A stretch of 47,584 bases of DNA from Tychonema sp. LEGE 06208 (GTDB lineage: Bacteria; Cyanobacteriota; Cyanobacteriia; Cyanobacteriales; Microcoleaceae), in NCBI RefSeq assembly GCF_015207505.1, contig NZ_JADEWT010000040.1, forward strand, positions 1 to 47,584, written 5' to 3'. A model generated the notes under the pieces. It was given only the letters and a program-made list of their open reading frames with translations. It was not told where the DNA came from and did not search any database. This document shows, piece by piece, positions 1 through 9,238 of the stretch. Positions within the stretch are counted from its first letter, which is position 1, and each line of letters begins with the position of its first letter. The position numbers and the translations under genes were made by a program.

Positions 1-106
1 AATATTGTCAGGAAATAGTTGTTGAATTAATGAAAATAAGACCTAATAAATTGCCATTTTTTCAGAAGGGTATGAGAGCTATGTCCTTGATTGAGTCTAT
101 GTTTTA

Positions 107-124
107 ACGGGGTTGTCACCCCGT
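107..124. terminator. Small GC hairpin downstream of the oxidoreductase gene
   Basis: A 6-bp inverted repeat (ACGGGG / CCCCGT, 6-nt loop) lies 25 bases past the stop of the minus-strand oxidoreductase gene. There is no convincing T-run after it on either strand, so a role as transcription terminator is only a guess from position. A second weak inverted repeat (AAATTGG / CCAAATTT) lies between it and the stop codon. Confidence 0.25.
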
Positions 125-148
125 CAGAAAATTGGTATAATCCCAAAT

Positions 149-2416
149 TTATGCGTATACCAAAGCAGGTACTCGCTTGTAAGCAGGCGTGCCCGATCGC
201 TTTTCAATCTCCGGGTGAAAAATCACATTAACTTCAGGATAAAACATCAAAGCAGCACCCGCACGAACCGCCCCGTAAATCACCTCAACATTTTCCATTT
301 TTCCCGCATTTCCCTGCACCGTAACCCGCTGATGTTCTTGCAAACCCGCGCTTTCTGCATCCTCGCGATTCATTAAAATGCAGTTGCGGTGCGGCATTCC
401 CCGGTACTTGTCATCAATTTTGTAAACCACAGTATTGTGCTGAGAATAACTGCGTCCCGTCATCAAGGCTACCACTAAACCGCGCACCGATTCCGATACA
501 CCAAAATCTTTAATTTCCGGTAATTTTAGCTCTGGTAAAGGCGCGACAAACATCTTGGCTTTGCCGGAATCAGTGGGGAATTTAGGTTCCATAAAAATCC
601 GCCCGCTGATGGTAAATTCCTCTTTTGTATCATCAATTGTTGCCATTTTTTCATAGCCGGGAATTGTTTTAGCAATCAATTGTCGAATGTATCGCGTATC
701 TTGCAGTTGGCGCCAGTTTACTGGATAACTGCCGTGAATTCTGCTCGCCAATTCGGTCAAAAAATGCACTTCTGGAATTAAGTCAGCCTCTTTGAGGTGA
801 GTTTCGCCTTCATCATTGAAACGCACAAAGTTATTACCAGATTCTACCGTTGTTTTGTGGGGGTTTTCAAAGCGATTCAGCACGGGAATCACAATTGTAT
901 TGTGCTTTGCCAATCCGTTAAAATGCCCTAAATTCGGTTTGGTTGCGAGGTAGATAATAGTTTCAATCTTACCTAAAGCGCGTTTTGCTTGAGTTGAATC
1001 TGGGTTGGCTGCGTACAAGTTGCCGCCCAGACAGATTAACGTATCGACTTTGCCTGCATCTGCTGCTTCAATGAGCGATCGAGTTTCGTAACCCTTAACG
1101 CGGCTCAGGGGACGATCTAACAACTTTTCGAGAGCGGCTTGGATTTCTTTTTTAAGATTCACAGTCACGCCCATAGAGCCGAATCCTTGGACGTTTGAGT
1201 GTCCCCTCACCGGCATTAATCCCGCCCCTGTTTTGCCGACATTTCCCGTCATCAAAGCAGTGTTGGCGATGCTAAAAACATTATCTACGCCGTTTTTTTG
1301 TTGGGTAATTCCCATCGCCCAACCGAATACAACTCGCTTTGAATTGCCGATAATTTTGGCGGCTTCCTCAATTTCTGCTTGCGAAACCCCGCAAGTTGTA
1401 GTAATAGTTTCCCAGTCGGTTTCGCGGGCGTGCTGCACTACTGCTTCCCAGCCTTCGGTGTGGGCTTGCAAATATTTTTCATCCAGTAATCCTTGTTCGA
1501 TTACAGATTTTTGAATCCCAACAAATAGGGCAGTGTCGCTGCCGGGAATTGGTTGCAAGTAGAGCGAGGAAATATCGGAACCGGGGATGAGCGACTTGAC
1601 GGGAAATGCTGGAGAACCAAATTTGACTAACCCGATTTCCATCACGGGGTTGATAATAATTATTTTACCGCCTTTGTCGCGGATTTTAATCAACTCGTTC
1701 ATGAAGCGGGGATGATTGTAGGCAGAATTCGCGCCCGCGAGCACGACGCAATCTGCTTGCTTCAAGTTTTCTAGACTCACTACCGAGGTGCGGGTAGCAA
1801 ACATTTCGCTTAACCCGGTGGTTGAGGGAGCGTGGCACAAATCCGAACAATCTGCTAAGTTATTGGAACCCATCGCCCGCATCATCAATTGCAGCAAAAA
1901 AGCCGCCTCGTTGGAAGAGCGACCGGAACTGTAAGATGCGACTCTTTCGGGGGTTTTGCGAAACGCAGCCTCGGCAATTTGATAAACTTCTTCCCAAGAA
2001 ATGCGATCGTAATGAGACGAACCAGCCCGCAAAATCATCGGGAAACTCAGCCTTCCCAGCCTGTCACATTCCATTGAAGTTAATTGCTGGAGTTCTGCAA
2101 TATTGTGCTGTTGAAAATAGTTAGTCTTAACAGCAGGTTTAATTTCAGCGGAGATTGCTTCAACGCTTTTCATGCAGCGCTGAAGTTTTTCGCCCTCTTC
2201 ATTAGTAAAGCCTCCTTTCTGCCCGCCAGTGCCCCAAGAACAGGACAAACAAGCACTATTGTGAAGCAAAGTTTTCCAAAGTTTCGGGCCTTCCGGGGAC
2301 AAGGTATGTTCTGCCCAATATTCAATTACGGGTAAACCGCCACCAATGTCTGGTGTTTCCTCATTTGTCTCGTTGAAGGGCGGAACGGGTTGGATATTTT
2401 GGGAGTTGGTGTCCAT
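149..2416 (-). CDS. FdhF/YdeP-family molybdopterin oxidoreductase
   Basis: This 755-residue protein resembles the molybdopterin (bis-MGD) oxidoreductases related to formate dehydrogenase H and E. coli YdeP. Seen: a CLSC pair near residues 55-58 within CSWGTGGQKGG; the motif DLCHAPSTTGLSE near residue 193, which aligns with the metal-ligand site of FdhF (selenocysteine there, cysteine here); a glycine-rich region with GVDNVFSIANTALMTGNVGK and GLMPVRGHSNVQG for pterin binding; and a C-terminal molydopterin-dinucleotide-binding barrel (MTGRSYSQHNT, NCILMNREDA). I do not see the full CxxCxxxC array of a [4Fe-4S] cluster. The physiological electron donor is unknown, and formate is only one possibility. 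It is a single gene; no NAD- or ferredoxin-linked partner subunit or cofactor chaperone is next to it. It starts at the ATG ending at 2416. The neighbouring upstream gene is more than 200 bases away. Confidence 0.88.
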   Translation of the reverse strand: MDTNSQNIQPVPPFNETNEETPDIGGGLPVIEYWAEHTLSPEGPKLWKTLLHNSACLSCSWGTGGQKGGFTNEEGEKLQRCMKSVEAISAEIKPAVKTNYFQQHNIAELQQLTSMECDRLGRLSFPMILRAGSSHYDRISWEEVYQIAEAAFRKTPERVASYSSGRSSNEAAFLLQLMMRAMGSNNLADCSDLCHAPSTTGLSEMFATRTSVVSLENLKQADCVVLAGANSAYNHPRFMNELIKIRDKGGKIIIINPVMEIGLVKFGSPAFPVKSLIPGSDISSLYLQPIPGSDTALFVGIQKSVIEQGLLDEKYLQAHTEGWEAVVQHARETDWETITTTCGVSQAEIEEAAKIIGNSKRVVFGWAMGITQQKNGVDNVFSIANTALMTGNVGKTGAGLMPVRGHSNVQGFGSMGVTVNLKKEIQAALEKLLDRPLSRVKGYETRSLIEAADAGKVDTLICLGGNLYAANPDSTQAKRALGKIETIIYLATKPNLGHFNGLAKHNTIVIPVLNRFENPHKTTVESGNNFVRFNDEGETHLKEADLIPEVHFLTELASRIHGSYPVNWRQLQDTRYIRQLIAKTIPGYEKMATIDDTKEEFTISGRIFMEPKFPTDSGKAKMFVAPLPELKLPEIKDFGVSESVRGLVVALMTGRSYSQHNTVVYKIDDKYRGMPHRNCILMNREDAESAGLQEHQRVTVQGNAGKMENVEVIYGAVRAGAALMFYPEVNVIFHPEIEKRSGTPAYKRVPALVYA

Positions 2417-2633
2417 GCGGTTTACCTTTGGTTTGAATTGCGGGTTGATGCGACGGGCGAACCGCCAAAGAAGTTAAATTTATGACTAAAATTTTACCGC
2501 AATTTTACAGCTTAAAAAACCTGTCAACAGATAGATGTTTGAATCTCTATTCAAAGCTAGGTTTGCAGCATCGGAAAGCAAGTCCTTCTTCATCCGCATA
2601 AAAGCGAGATCGAGAGGGATAATCCTTGAGGGT

Positions 2634-5600
2634 TTACTTCTTTTTATTTAAGGCTTGCTTCCCAAACCCAAGACAAAGCATTCGATCGCCCTCAGTAACA
2701 TTCGGGTCATTCTGCAAATAATCTCCCACCCATTCGCAACTACGAGCAATAATATTATTCAGTTCCAAATTTTGCAAAGGTAAGAGAATTATAGTCTTAT
2801 CCCTATTAGCAAAAGCCAGAGTTTTGCTGTCAGAACTAAAAGTAACGCTCAACACCCGATCGCCTAATTCCAAAGTTTTAGATAGCAGCGCCTTCCTACC
2901 GTTAAAATTCCACAGCTTAACAGTATTTCCCGCACTCGCCGCCGCAATCAACTTGCCGTCTGGACTGAAACTAACACTTTCCACAGTATCGCTGTGGTCT
3001 AGTTTTTCAGTTAAATTTGCCGCCGTTCCATCAAACGCCCACAAATAAACTTTTTTGTCAGCACAAGCAGCAGCAATCGTCTTACCGTCGGGACTAAAAG
3101 TCACATTCCTCACCGTATCTTCGTGGTTGAGAGTTGTCAAACGCTTCGCCGACGAACCGTTAAATTGCCAAAGATAAACTTTTTTTTCTGCAGCAATTTC
3201 AGCAACATTGTTTTTGCCGCTTTCCTTGTTGTCAGCAGCCGTAGCAGTAGCAATAGTTTTGCCGTCGGGACTAAAACTAACACTAATCACTGGATTGGTA
3301 TGATCGAGTTTTGTCAGCAAAGTTGCTTTAGAACCGTTCCAGCGCCAGAGGTACAATTTGCGATCGGCACCGCTGGCGGTGGCAATTATCTTGCCATCTG
3401 GACTAAAACTCACGCTTCTAACAACGCCGTTATGCTTCAAAGTATCTAACAGTTTCCCGTCTAAACTCCAAACTTTCACCGTTTTGTCATTGCTGGCAGA
3501 AGCAACAGTTTTATTGTCCGGTGAAAAGCTCGTCCAAATTACAGAATCCTGATGACCTTTTAAGATTTTTAATAAACTGCCATCAGTGTTCCAAAGTCTC
3601 ACTGTCTTGTCTCCGCTAGCAGAAACAATTGTTTTGCCATCTGCACTAAAACTGACTTTGTAAACCCAGTCTTCGTGTCCATATAAAATCTGATTCAACG
3701 GAGTTCTGTCCGGTTGCCAAATTTTTACCATTTTGTCCTTACTTGCGGAGGCAATCGTGCCGTTGCGACTGAAACTTACTGCCCTTACATCATCTTTATT
3801 TCCTCGAAAAGTGCTTAGCAATGTGCCGCTGCGACTCCAAACTTTTACCGTATCGTCGGCGCTGCCGGTGACAACTTTTTCGCTGTCGCTACTGAAACTC
3901 GCACTCAGAACTTCATCGTTGTGTCCTTTGAGAGTTGTGATTTCCTCACCCTTTCGGTTCCAAATTTTGGCTGTGGTGTCGGCACTGGCTGAGACGAGTT
4001 CTCGATTGTTTGGGCTGAACTTAACGCTGTATACAATGTCAGAATGTTTGGTTAATGTTTTGGGATTAATTTGAAATCTCTGGGTTTTACCTTGTCGGTT
4101 CCAAAGTTTGATAGTTTTGTCAGCACTTGCTGAGGCAATTGTTTTGCCGTCGGGGCTGAAACTCACGCCGAGTACCCAATCTTTGTGTCCGGTTAAGGTT
4201 TGCAGCAATTTTTTGTTTCCCAGATTCCAGATTTTTACGGTGTTGTCGTGACTCGCAGAAGCTAGGGTTTTGCCGTCGGGGCTGAAGCTAACGCTGGTGA
4301 CGATATCGCGGTGGCCGGATAAAGTAGCGATCGCACTTTGGTCATTATCTACTTGCCAAATTTTAATTGTGCGATCGGCACTACCAGTCGCGATCGTTTT
4401 CCCATCCGGGCTAAAACTCACACTCGTCACAATATCGCCGTGCTTAAAAGTCTTTAATAACTTACCTTCTTTGCTCCACAATTTAACAGTTTTGTCAGCA
4501 CTTGCCGAAGCAACAAAATTGCCATCTGGACTGACACTTACATCCAAAACAGACTTATCGTGCTGCTCGAAACGATTGCGTTCTTGCACTCCTGAAACAG
4601 CTTGTCTGAGCCTCTCAGTAATTTGATTTTTAGTATCCACAGGTAGCGCTGTACTTTTCTGAGAACCGCGACCGATTTTGATACTATTTTTCAACACTGC
4701 TAATTGATTTTGATCGTTAGAAACCACCAAAGCTTCCGATGCCGAATTCAAGGCATCTGTCCGACTTGTTTCCGCCTCTTGTCGCGCACTTTCTGCTAAT
4801 TTTGCTTGATAAAATGCCATCCCCGAAACTCCTCCGAGTACCAGCACTCCCAACACCGCCGCCCGCAATTGCCATCTCCGACTTTTGTAAAGTTGAGCTT
4901 CCGCTTCGTGCTGTTTGTCTCGGGCTTGGCGCTGTTTATCTCTAGCTTCCGACAGCAAAGCATCTCGCTCTCTATCTTTGCGAATTTGGTCAATTTCATC
5001 TCGGTTAATTTTGTTTTGCTTTCGCAATTCCTCAAATTCTGCCTTGTTATCTAATTCCTGTTGCTGGCGGATGAAGCTAACTAAATAGTCGTGAACCAGT
5101 TGATAAAGCTCTGCCGGCAGTTCCATCCACTGAAACACTAAGCCGGATTTTACTAACAGTTCTAAAACTAAATCTAACTTTTCAGATTCGGCAACTGTCG
5201 CTAAATCGGAGGCTAATTCGGCGCGAGTTTTTAGGGGGCGAATCTCATTTTCGTCTGTAAGGAAATACAAAACTCGGCGCACCGCCCCTTCATTTTCCGG
5301 CCCGCAATCTTTGATTACTTCTTCGAGGAAATTTTCGACTAATTTTTGTTTAGGATTGTTACCTAGTTCCTGATATTGGCTTAAAGTTCTAATGTTTTCT
5401 TGTTGCAGTTGAGCGCCGACAAGTTGTAGTTCGATCGGGCGGACTTCTCCCAATTCTCCAGCTAAATCTTTGACTAATTCTTCGATTAGCTCCGGTTCTA
5501 AGTTAAATTGCGATCGCTCAGTTAAAGTGTAAATTACCGAGCGCGCATCTGCTAGGGAAAAATTTCCCAAATAAAATAGAATATCTTTGCTAAGAACGTC

Positions 5601-7820
5601 CGCTAAAATATCATTATTGATGAATTGTGTTTGGTTTTTTGGTCGGGAAAATTCCAGCAAATAGTGCAGGTAATCTTCCCGCAAAGACAGGACGACTTTT
5701 AAATACTTGATTTTCAAACATTCCCGCAAGAAATCAAAAAATATCTGCCTTTCTGTTGGCTCTTTCCACACGAAAAAGAATTCTTCAAATTGGTCAAATA
5801 TCAGAACTGTCACTAGATGTTCGGAATTGATTTGCAGTTCTTTGATAATTTTTTCGTATTCGATCGCCTGTTTTTTGACGATTATTTCTACAGGCTGTAA
5901 ATCCTTAATTATCTCCAGATTTTCCGCAGTCGAAACAAGATTTGTACTGACTGCGCCTGCTGCTGGGGTCAAATCAACCTCTGCGGAACTCGGTACTGCT
6001 TCAGAACTTTCGAGATTGAATATTTCAGCTTTCGCAGCAGATAACTGTCTGGTCAATTCCTGGGGCCAGTTGTTGTAAACCTGCAGCACGATCGGCAAAA
6101 CAGTCCGCATTTCTATCTTTTTTTGTCTAAGAGCGGGGACTAATCCCCCTGTGATAATTGAACTTTTTCCGACTCCAGACTGACCGTAAATTACTGTCAG
6201 TTTGTCTGGTGTATTGTTCATTCTATATATCAATCGGTTGAGGTCTTGTTCTCTACCGGAAGCAGTTATTTCGTCAGCAATAGTAGCAGCGGCGGTAACT
6301 GTTTCGGCGGGATCTATCGCTTCTCTGTGCGGCTGCAATTTTCCGGCTCCAATAAAAGCTCGAAACCGATAGGTATGTTCTACTCCTCGATAGTCTTGCT
6401 TGATTTGAAATGCTTTGAGATATTCTCCCCGCTGAAAATAAACTACTCGCAGCATTTCTAAAACCCGCAAATACAGTTGCGGGTTGTAGCAAGGTTTGGT
6501 TTCCGAGCGAGCAAACTCTAAATGGGCGATCGCCTCTTCTATCTCGCCCAACTCGCTCTGAGCCTCTGCTAAAATTAATAGATACAAGCCTTTATGCTGC
6601 GATTTTACAGGCATTCCCTGTCCCGTCGCTTTTAATTTGGAGTTCAGAACATCTAGAGCGATTAAAGCCCATTCTTTCGCCCCTTCCCAGTTTTTTTGCT
6701 CTAAGGCTACTCTAGCCAAAAAGCCATAATCTTGAGCTAAATTAACTGCTGAATTTTTCATATTTTGATGTAATCTCCGAGCTTTGATAGCTAAATTCCA
6801 GAGTGCATCCCAATCTTCTAAATGTTGCAATACTTCCCCGAGTTGATTGATGAATGTACCAGCAGCATCCGACTGTCCGGCGCGTTCTAAAACATTAATA
6901 CATTCCTGAAAATAATTCTTAGCTTCTGTCCAGTAAGGACGGTTATCGCTGCGGTTCTTTTCTGCTTGGAAGCGGTAGCAAAGACCGATGTGGAATAGCA
7001 GAATTCCTTCTAAAACCGGTGCGGGGTGAGCGGTAAATAATAATTCGCTAAATTCTGTTTGCGTCCCCAAGAATGCTACTTGATATTTCCAAAAATCGAG
7101 ACTTTTTTGATACAATTTAATGGCTGCATCAATGCGGTGAAAAGCATATTCTTCTCTGGCCCGAATAAATTGCAAATTTGCTTCGATGGCCGGTTCTAAT
7201 CTGATGTTGCAAGTTTGCAAGTCTTGGCTGGCTGACTCTAGTTCTGTCAAAGAATTGGCTCCTAGAATGGCACAATTACTTAAGCGCCAATTGCCAGTTT
7301 CTAAAATGCTGGCAAAAATGCGATCGGCACTTTTTGCCAGAAAATCTACCAATTCGTCTGGGCCTTGCACAAATTCTACTGTTGTCGTCCAAGTCTCGAT
7401 ATCTGTTACTAACCGAATCATTTTTTTGAGTATTTTGTCTGTCACCCACAGCACTATGGGGAAGGGAAAGTTATTGCGAAATTCTTCCCTGACGTAGTTG
7501 GTAGAAGTCAGCACGCGATCGATCGCACTTACCGACTCCAATCCAAACACCATTAAAGCTGGCGGCCTGCTACCGTCAAGTTCGGTTTCTATCGTCGTGT
7601 AAAGAGTTTTAACAGATGTCGGGAGGACAATTTCTCGAATCTCAATCCCAGACTCCTCTCGCAATAGCCGTAGAGTTTCTTCTTTCATGGCACTATAATT
7701 GCACCGCACTAAAATCAGCGAAAATTGTCCCTGAGACATCGACAGAGTGCGAGAGAGAGTTTGCAGCGAACTTTTGTTTTGCTGTGCTGCGGTGTCTTGG
7801 CTGCAGTGCGAGTTAATCAT
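2634..7820 (-). CDS. nSTAND-type P-loop NTPase with TPRs, membrane segment and 14 WD40 repeats
   Basis: A 1728-residue signal-transduction NTPase. Order of parts seen: an N-terminal domain of about 170 residues that I do not recognise; helical TPR-like repeats around 220-480; a STAND-type NTPase with Walker A GQSGVGKSS near 545 and Walker B LIFDQFEEFFF near 672; a charged coiled coil (about 930-980, rich in KDRERDALLSEARDKQ); one hydrophobic segment (AAVLGVLVLGGVSGMAFY, about 985-1005); then 14 WD40 units from about 1080 to 1690, mostly with SFSPDGK and KLW/KIW motifs. Fourteen units fit two seven-bladed propellers. Established for STAND proteins: the repeats sense a ligand and the NTPase oligomerises. 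The membrane segment suggests the propellers and the NTPase lie on opposite sides of a membrane or are tethered to it; I cannot tell which. Unit 11 carries an extra loop (AADNKESGKNNVAEIAAE). No partner gene is adjacent. Confidence 0.9.
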   Translation of the reverse strand: MINSHCSQDTAAQQNKSSLQTLSRTLSMSQGQFSLILVRCNYSAMKEETLRLLREESGIEIREIVLPTSVKTLYTTIETELDGSRPPALMVFGLESVSAIDRVLTSTNYVREEFRNNFPFPIVLWVTDKILKKMIRLVTDIETWTTTVEFVQGPDELVDFLAKSADRIFASILETGNWRLSNCAILGANSLTELESASQDLQTCNIRLEPAIEANLQFIRAREEYAFHRIDAAIKLYQKSLDFWKYQVAFLGTQTEFSELLFTAHPAPVLEGILLFHIGLCYRFQAEKNRSDNRPYWTEAKNYFQECINVLERAGQSDAAGTFINQLGEVLQHLEDWDALWNLAIKARRLHQNMKNSAVNLAQDYGFLARVALEQKNWEGAKEWALIALDVLNSKLKATGQGMPVKSQHKGLYLLILAEAQSELGEIEEAIAHLEFARSETKPCYNPQLYLRVLEMLRVVYFQRGEYLKAFQIKQDYRGVEHTYRFRAFIGAGKLQPHREAIDPAETVTAAATIADEITASGREQDLNRLIYRMNNTPDKLTVIYGQSGVGKSSIITGGLVPALRQKKIEMRTVLPIVLQVYNNWPQELTRQLSAAKAEIFNLESSEAVPSSAEVDLTPAAGAVSTNLVSTAENLEIIKDLQPVEIIVKKQAIEYEKIIKELQINSEHLVTVLIFDQFEEFFFVWKEPTERQIFFDFLRECLKIKYLKVVLSLREDYLHYLLEFSRPKNQTQFINNDILADVLSKDILFYLGNFSLADARSVIYTLTERSQFNLEPELIEELVKDLAGELGEVRPIELQLVGAQLQQENIRTLSQYQELGNNPKQKLVENFLEEVIKDCGPENEGAVRRVLYFLTDENEIRPLKTRAELASDLATVAESEKLDLVLELLVKSGLVFQWMELPAELYQLVHDYLVSFIRQQQELDNKAEFEELRKQNKINRDEIDQIRKDRERDALLSEARDKQRQARDKQHEAEAQLYKSRRWQLRAAVLGVLVLGGVSGMAFYQAKLAESARQEAETSRTDALNSASEALVVSNDQNQLAVLKNSIKIGRGSQKSTALPVDTKNQITERLRQAVSGVQERNRFEQHDKSVLDVSVSPDGNFVASASADKTVKLWSKEGKLLKTFKHGDIVTSVSFSPDGKTIATGSADRTIKIWQVDNDQSAIATLSGHRDIVTSVSFSPDGKTLASASHDNTVKIWNLGNKKLLQTLTGHKDWVLGVSFSPDGKTIASASADKTIKLWNRQGKTQRFQINPKTLTKHSDIVYSVKFSPNNRELVSASADTTAKIWNRKGEEITTLKGHNDEVLSASFSSDSEKVVTGSADDTVKVWSRSGTLLSTFRGNKDDVRAVSFSRNGTIASASKDKMVKIWQPDRTPLNQILYGHEDWVYKVSFSADGKTIVSASGDKTVRLWNTDGSLLKILKGHQDSVIWTSFSPDNKTVASASNDKTVKVWSLDGKLLDTLKHNGVVRSVSFSPDGKIIATASGADRKLYLWRWNGSKATLLTKLDHTNPVISVSFSPDGKTIATATAADNKESGKNNVAEIAAEKKVYLWQFNGSSAKRLTTLNHEDTVRNVTFSPDGKTIAAACADKKVYLWAFDGTAANLTEKLDHSDTVESVSFSPDGKLIAAASAGNTVKLWNFNGRKALLSKTLELGDRVLSVTFSSDSKTLAFANRDKTIILLPLQNLELNNIIARSCEWVGDYLQNDPNVTEGDRMLCLGFGKQALNKKK

Positions 7821-7985
7821 AGTCTTTGAAAATTATGATGGAATAGATGCTGTAGAAAGAAGAAAGTTCGGGAACGGATTTTAGCACCTTACGGATTGTC
7901 GGATTTTTAAGCATGAATATCACTTTGATACAAGGGAGTTTGTTGCTACAAAACTAGCCCGATCTATGTCATCGTGCACGCATAC

Positions 7986-8095
7986 TAATACCATTTCTCT
8001 AAAATCATGCAATACTCTTTGACCCCCCCTAGCCCCCCCTTGTAAAGGGTGGGGGACAAGAATACTGTTGCATTATTTTTTGAAATTGGTATAAC
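7986..8095. repeat. MITE-like element with imperfect terminal inverted repeats
   Basis: The two ends are imperfect inverted copies of each other: TACCATTTCTCTAAAATCAT at the left and a complementary ATGATTTTTTGAAATTGGTA-like right end (actual right end TTGCATTATTTTTTGAAATT followed by GGTA). Inside is a GC-rich hairpin made of a C-run (CCCCCCTAGCCCCCC) and GGGTGGGGG. Both ends stop at TA, as expected of TA-targeting IS630/Tc1-like non-autonomous elements; that affiliation is inference. It lies in the roughly 600-base gap upstream of the STAND NTPase gene, where I see no gene. Confidence 0.5.
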
Positions 8096-8112
8096 CTCAG
8101 AAATCCAAAACC

Positions 8113-8216
8113 TTTCGTAGTGCGGACTACGAACCAAATGTGCTAAACTCAGAAACCCGGTTTCTTCTTATATTTCTCATTTTTCCAAAACTCGTAGAAA
8201 CCGAGTTTATAGCTCC
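8113..8216. repeat. Palindromic repeat cluster (GTAGTGCGGACTAC and AGAAACCCGGTTTCT)
   Basis: Two palindromes in a row: CGTAGTGCGGACTACG near 8115-8130 and AGAAACCCGGTTTCT at 8151-8165. A diverged copy of the second, in the form AAACTCGTAGAAACCGAGTTT, lies at 8188-8208. Both motifs recur elsewhere in the window (10.1, 21.7, 28.3 and 42.9 kb), so this is a cluster of interspersed repeats and not a regulatory site of one gene. Confidence 0.55.
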
Positions 8217-8379
8217 CCACGCCTAAGCCTTGAAACTGTCCGATTGTTTTACTAGATATAGTTAAAGCATACCCGAAAAAATACATACTCTGTTATTCGC
8301 ATAAGTTCAGGAAAATCTGCTGGATTTTACTGATTGTTTTACCCTCGCACAGCGAGAATTCTACCTATTGAAAAAGCCG

Positions 8380-8408
8380 ATCGCACAAACCGCACAAACC
8401 GCACAAAT
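8380..8408. repeat. Short tandem repeat, CGCACAAAC x3
   Basis: Three 9-base units (CGCACAAAC, CGCACAAAC, CGCACAAAT) follow a GCCGATCG HIP1-like site, just downstream of the stop of the small exported-protein gene. On the plus strand the repeat would encode RTN repeats, but no supported gene is there. Confidence 0.6.
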
Positions 8409-8417
8409 CTGACTCAA

Positions 8418-8783
8418 TCATTCACATATCCCGGAAATCCGGCATTGTCTGGTGGACTGACCCCTGGCCGCACTGAGATAAACTACGGCTGGCGGCTCCT
8501 CAATAGTTATAGGTGGCAGATTTTCTGTCATAAATTTAGTAATCTCCATATCTAAGTTAGTAGCTGAAAAATCAGGTTGATCCCAATCCTCGCTTTCTTC
8601 AATGGCGATTGTTGTTGGTAGCGCCATCTCAAAATCTAGCTCGTCGCCAAAAGTTGAAACTTCTTTAATTGGATCGATTTTCTGAACAGTATCGGCGGCC
8701 AAAGCTTGATTTGTATTAGCCATTAGTGCGATCGGCAGTGCGATCATTGCACTTATCCTTTGTCGCGCCGTAATTTTCCGCAT
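8418..8783 (-). CDS. Small putative exported protein, function unknown
   Basis: I do not recognise the family. The 121-residue product starts with a positively charged stretch (MRKITARQR), a hydrophobic core (ISAMIALPIALM) and an ANTNQALA segment ending in a likely signal-peptidase site after residue 29. The mature part is short and acidic (many D/E, FGDELDFEMALP, ESEDWDQPDFS), ending in a basic Arg/Cys-containing tail (RQCRISGIC). The start is well supported: a near-perfect ribosome site AGGAGG lies five bases before the ATG. That strong translation signal, more than homology, is why I call it a gene. It is alone, with about 450 bases of non-coding DNA upstream. A lineage-specific periplasmic or secreted protein is the most that can be said. 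Confidence 0.65.
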   Translation of the reverse strand: MRKITARQRISAMIALPIALMANTNQALAADTVQKIDPIKEVSTFGDELDFEMALPTTIAIEESEDWDQPDFSATNLDMEITKFMTENLPPITIEEPPAVVYLSAARGQSTRQCRISGICE

Positions 8784-9238
8784 GAGATCCTCCTGGTATC
8801 AACTAAATTTTTCTCCTCTAAATTCAACATCCGCCACTACTTTAGATCCCTGTTATTAATGAATAGTAGTTTGTTGTTAGATAAAATATAATTCGAGCTT
8901 TGAAACTTCGCGCGAAGTTTGCACGGGCGGAAACTGAGGGTATTTTGTCAAGGGTTCCTACTTCTGTTTACTACGTAAAAACTCTTAAACAGTCCGGTTT
9001 TCCAATTAAGTAATTCCCGAACTCGATCGCCAGTGTCAATCCCATAGTCAAAACGGTGAGAAGTTCGATCGCAGCCCCGCGCTGCCGCCTGCTAGCTGAT
9101 TTGCTATACCATACGCACCGCAGATGTGTCAACAATTATATCTTAACATTTTTAATTTTTTGCAGCATTCTCGTTACCAGGAAGAGCCTGGTAACGCAGA
9201 TCGGGGAGGAAGAGCCCTAAGCAAAGTCGAGAGGAATC
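8784..9238. other. Intergenic region, 455 bp, no gene seen
   Basis: Leader and promoter region of the small exported-protein gene on the minus strand and the 3' flank of the response-regulator gene. It contains a TTCGCGCGAA palindrome near 8907-8920 and the hairpin listed at 9172-9196. I could not assign a promoter with confidence. Confidence 0.4.
9172..9196. repeat. Perfect 10-bp inverted repeat CGTTACCAGG / CCTGGTAACG
   Basis: Perfect 10-bp stem with a 5-base loop (AAGAG), 43 bases beyond the stop codon of the minus-strand response regulator. It may help terminate that transcript, but no T-run follows the stem in that direction. It could equally be one more interspersed palindrome. Confidence 0.5.

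Noticed and set aside
5707-6078. 123-codon plus-strand open frame within the STAND NTPase gene
   Set aside because: Antisense shadow; the minus strand carries intact Walker motifs across the same DNA.
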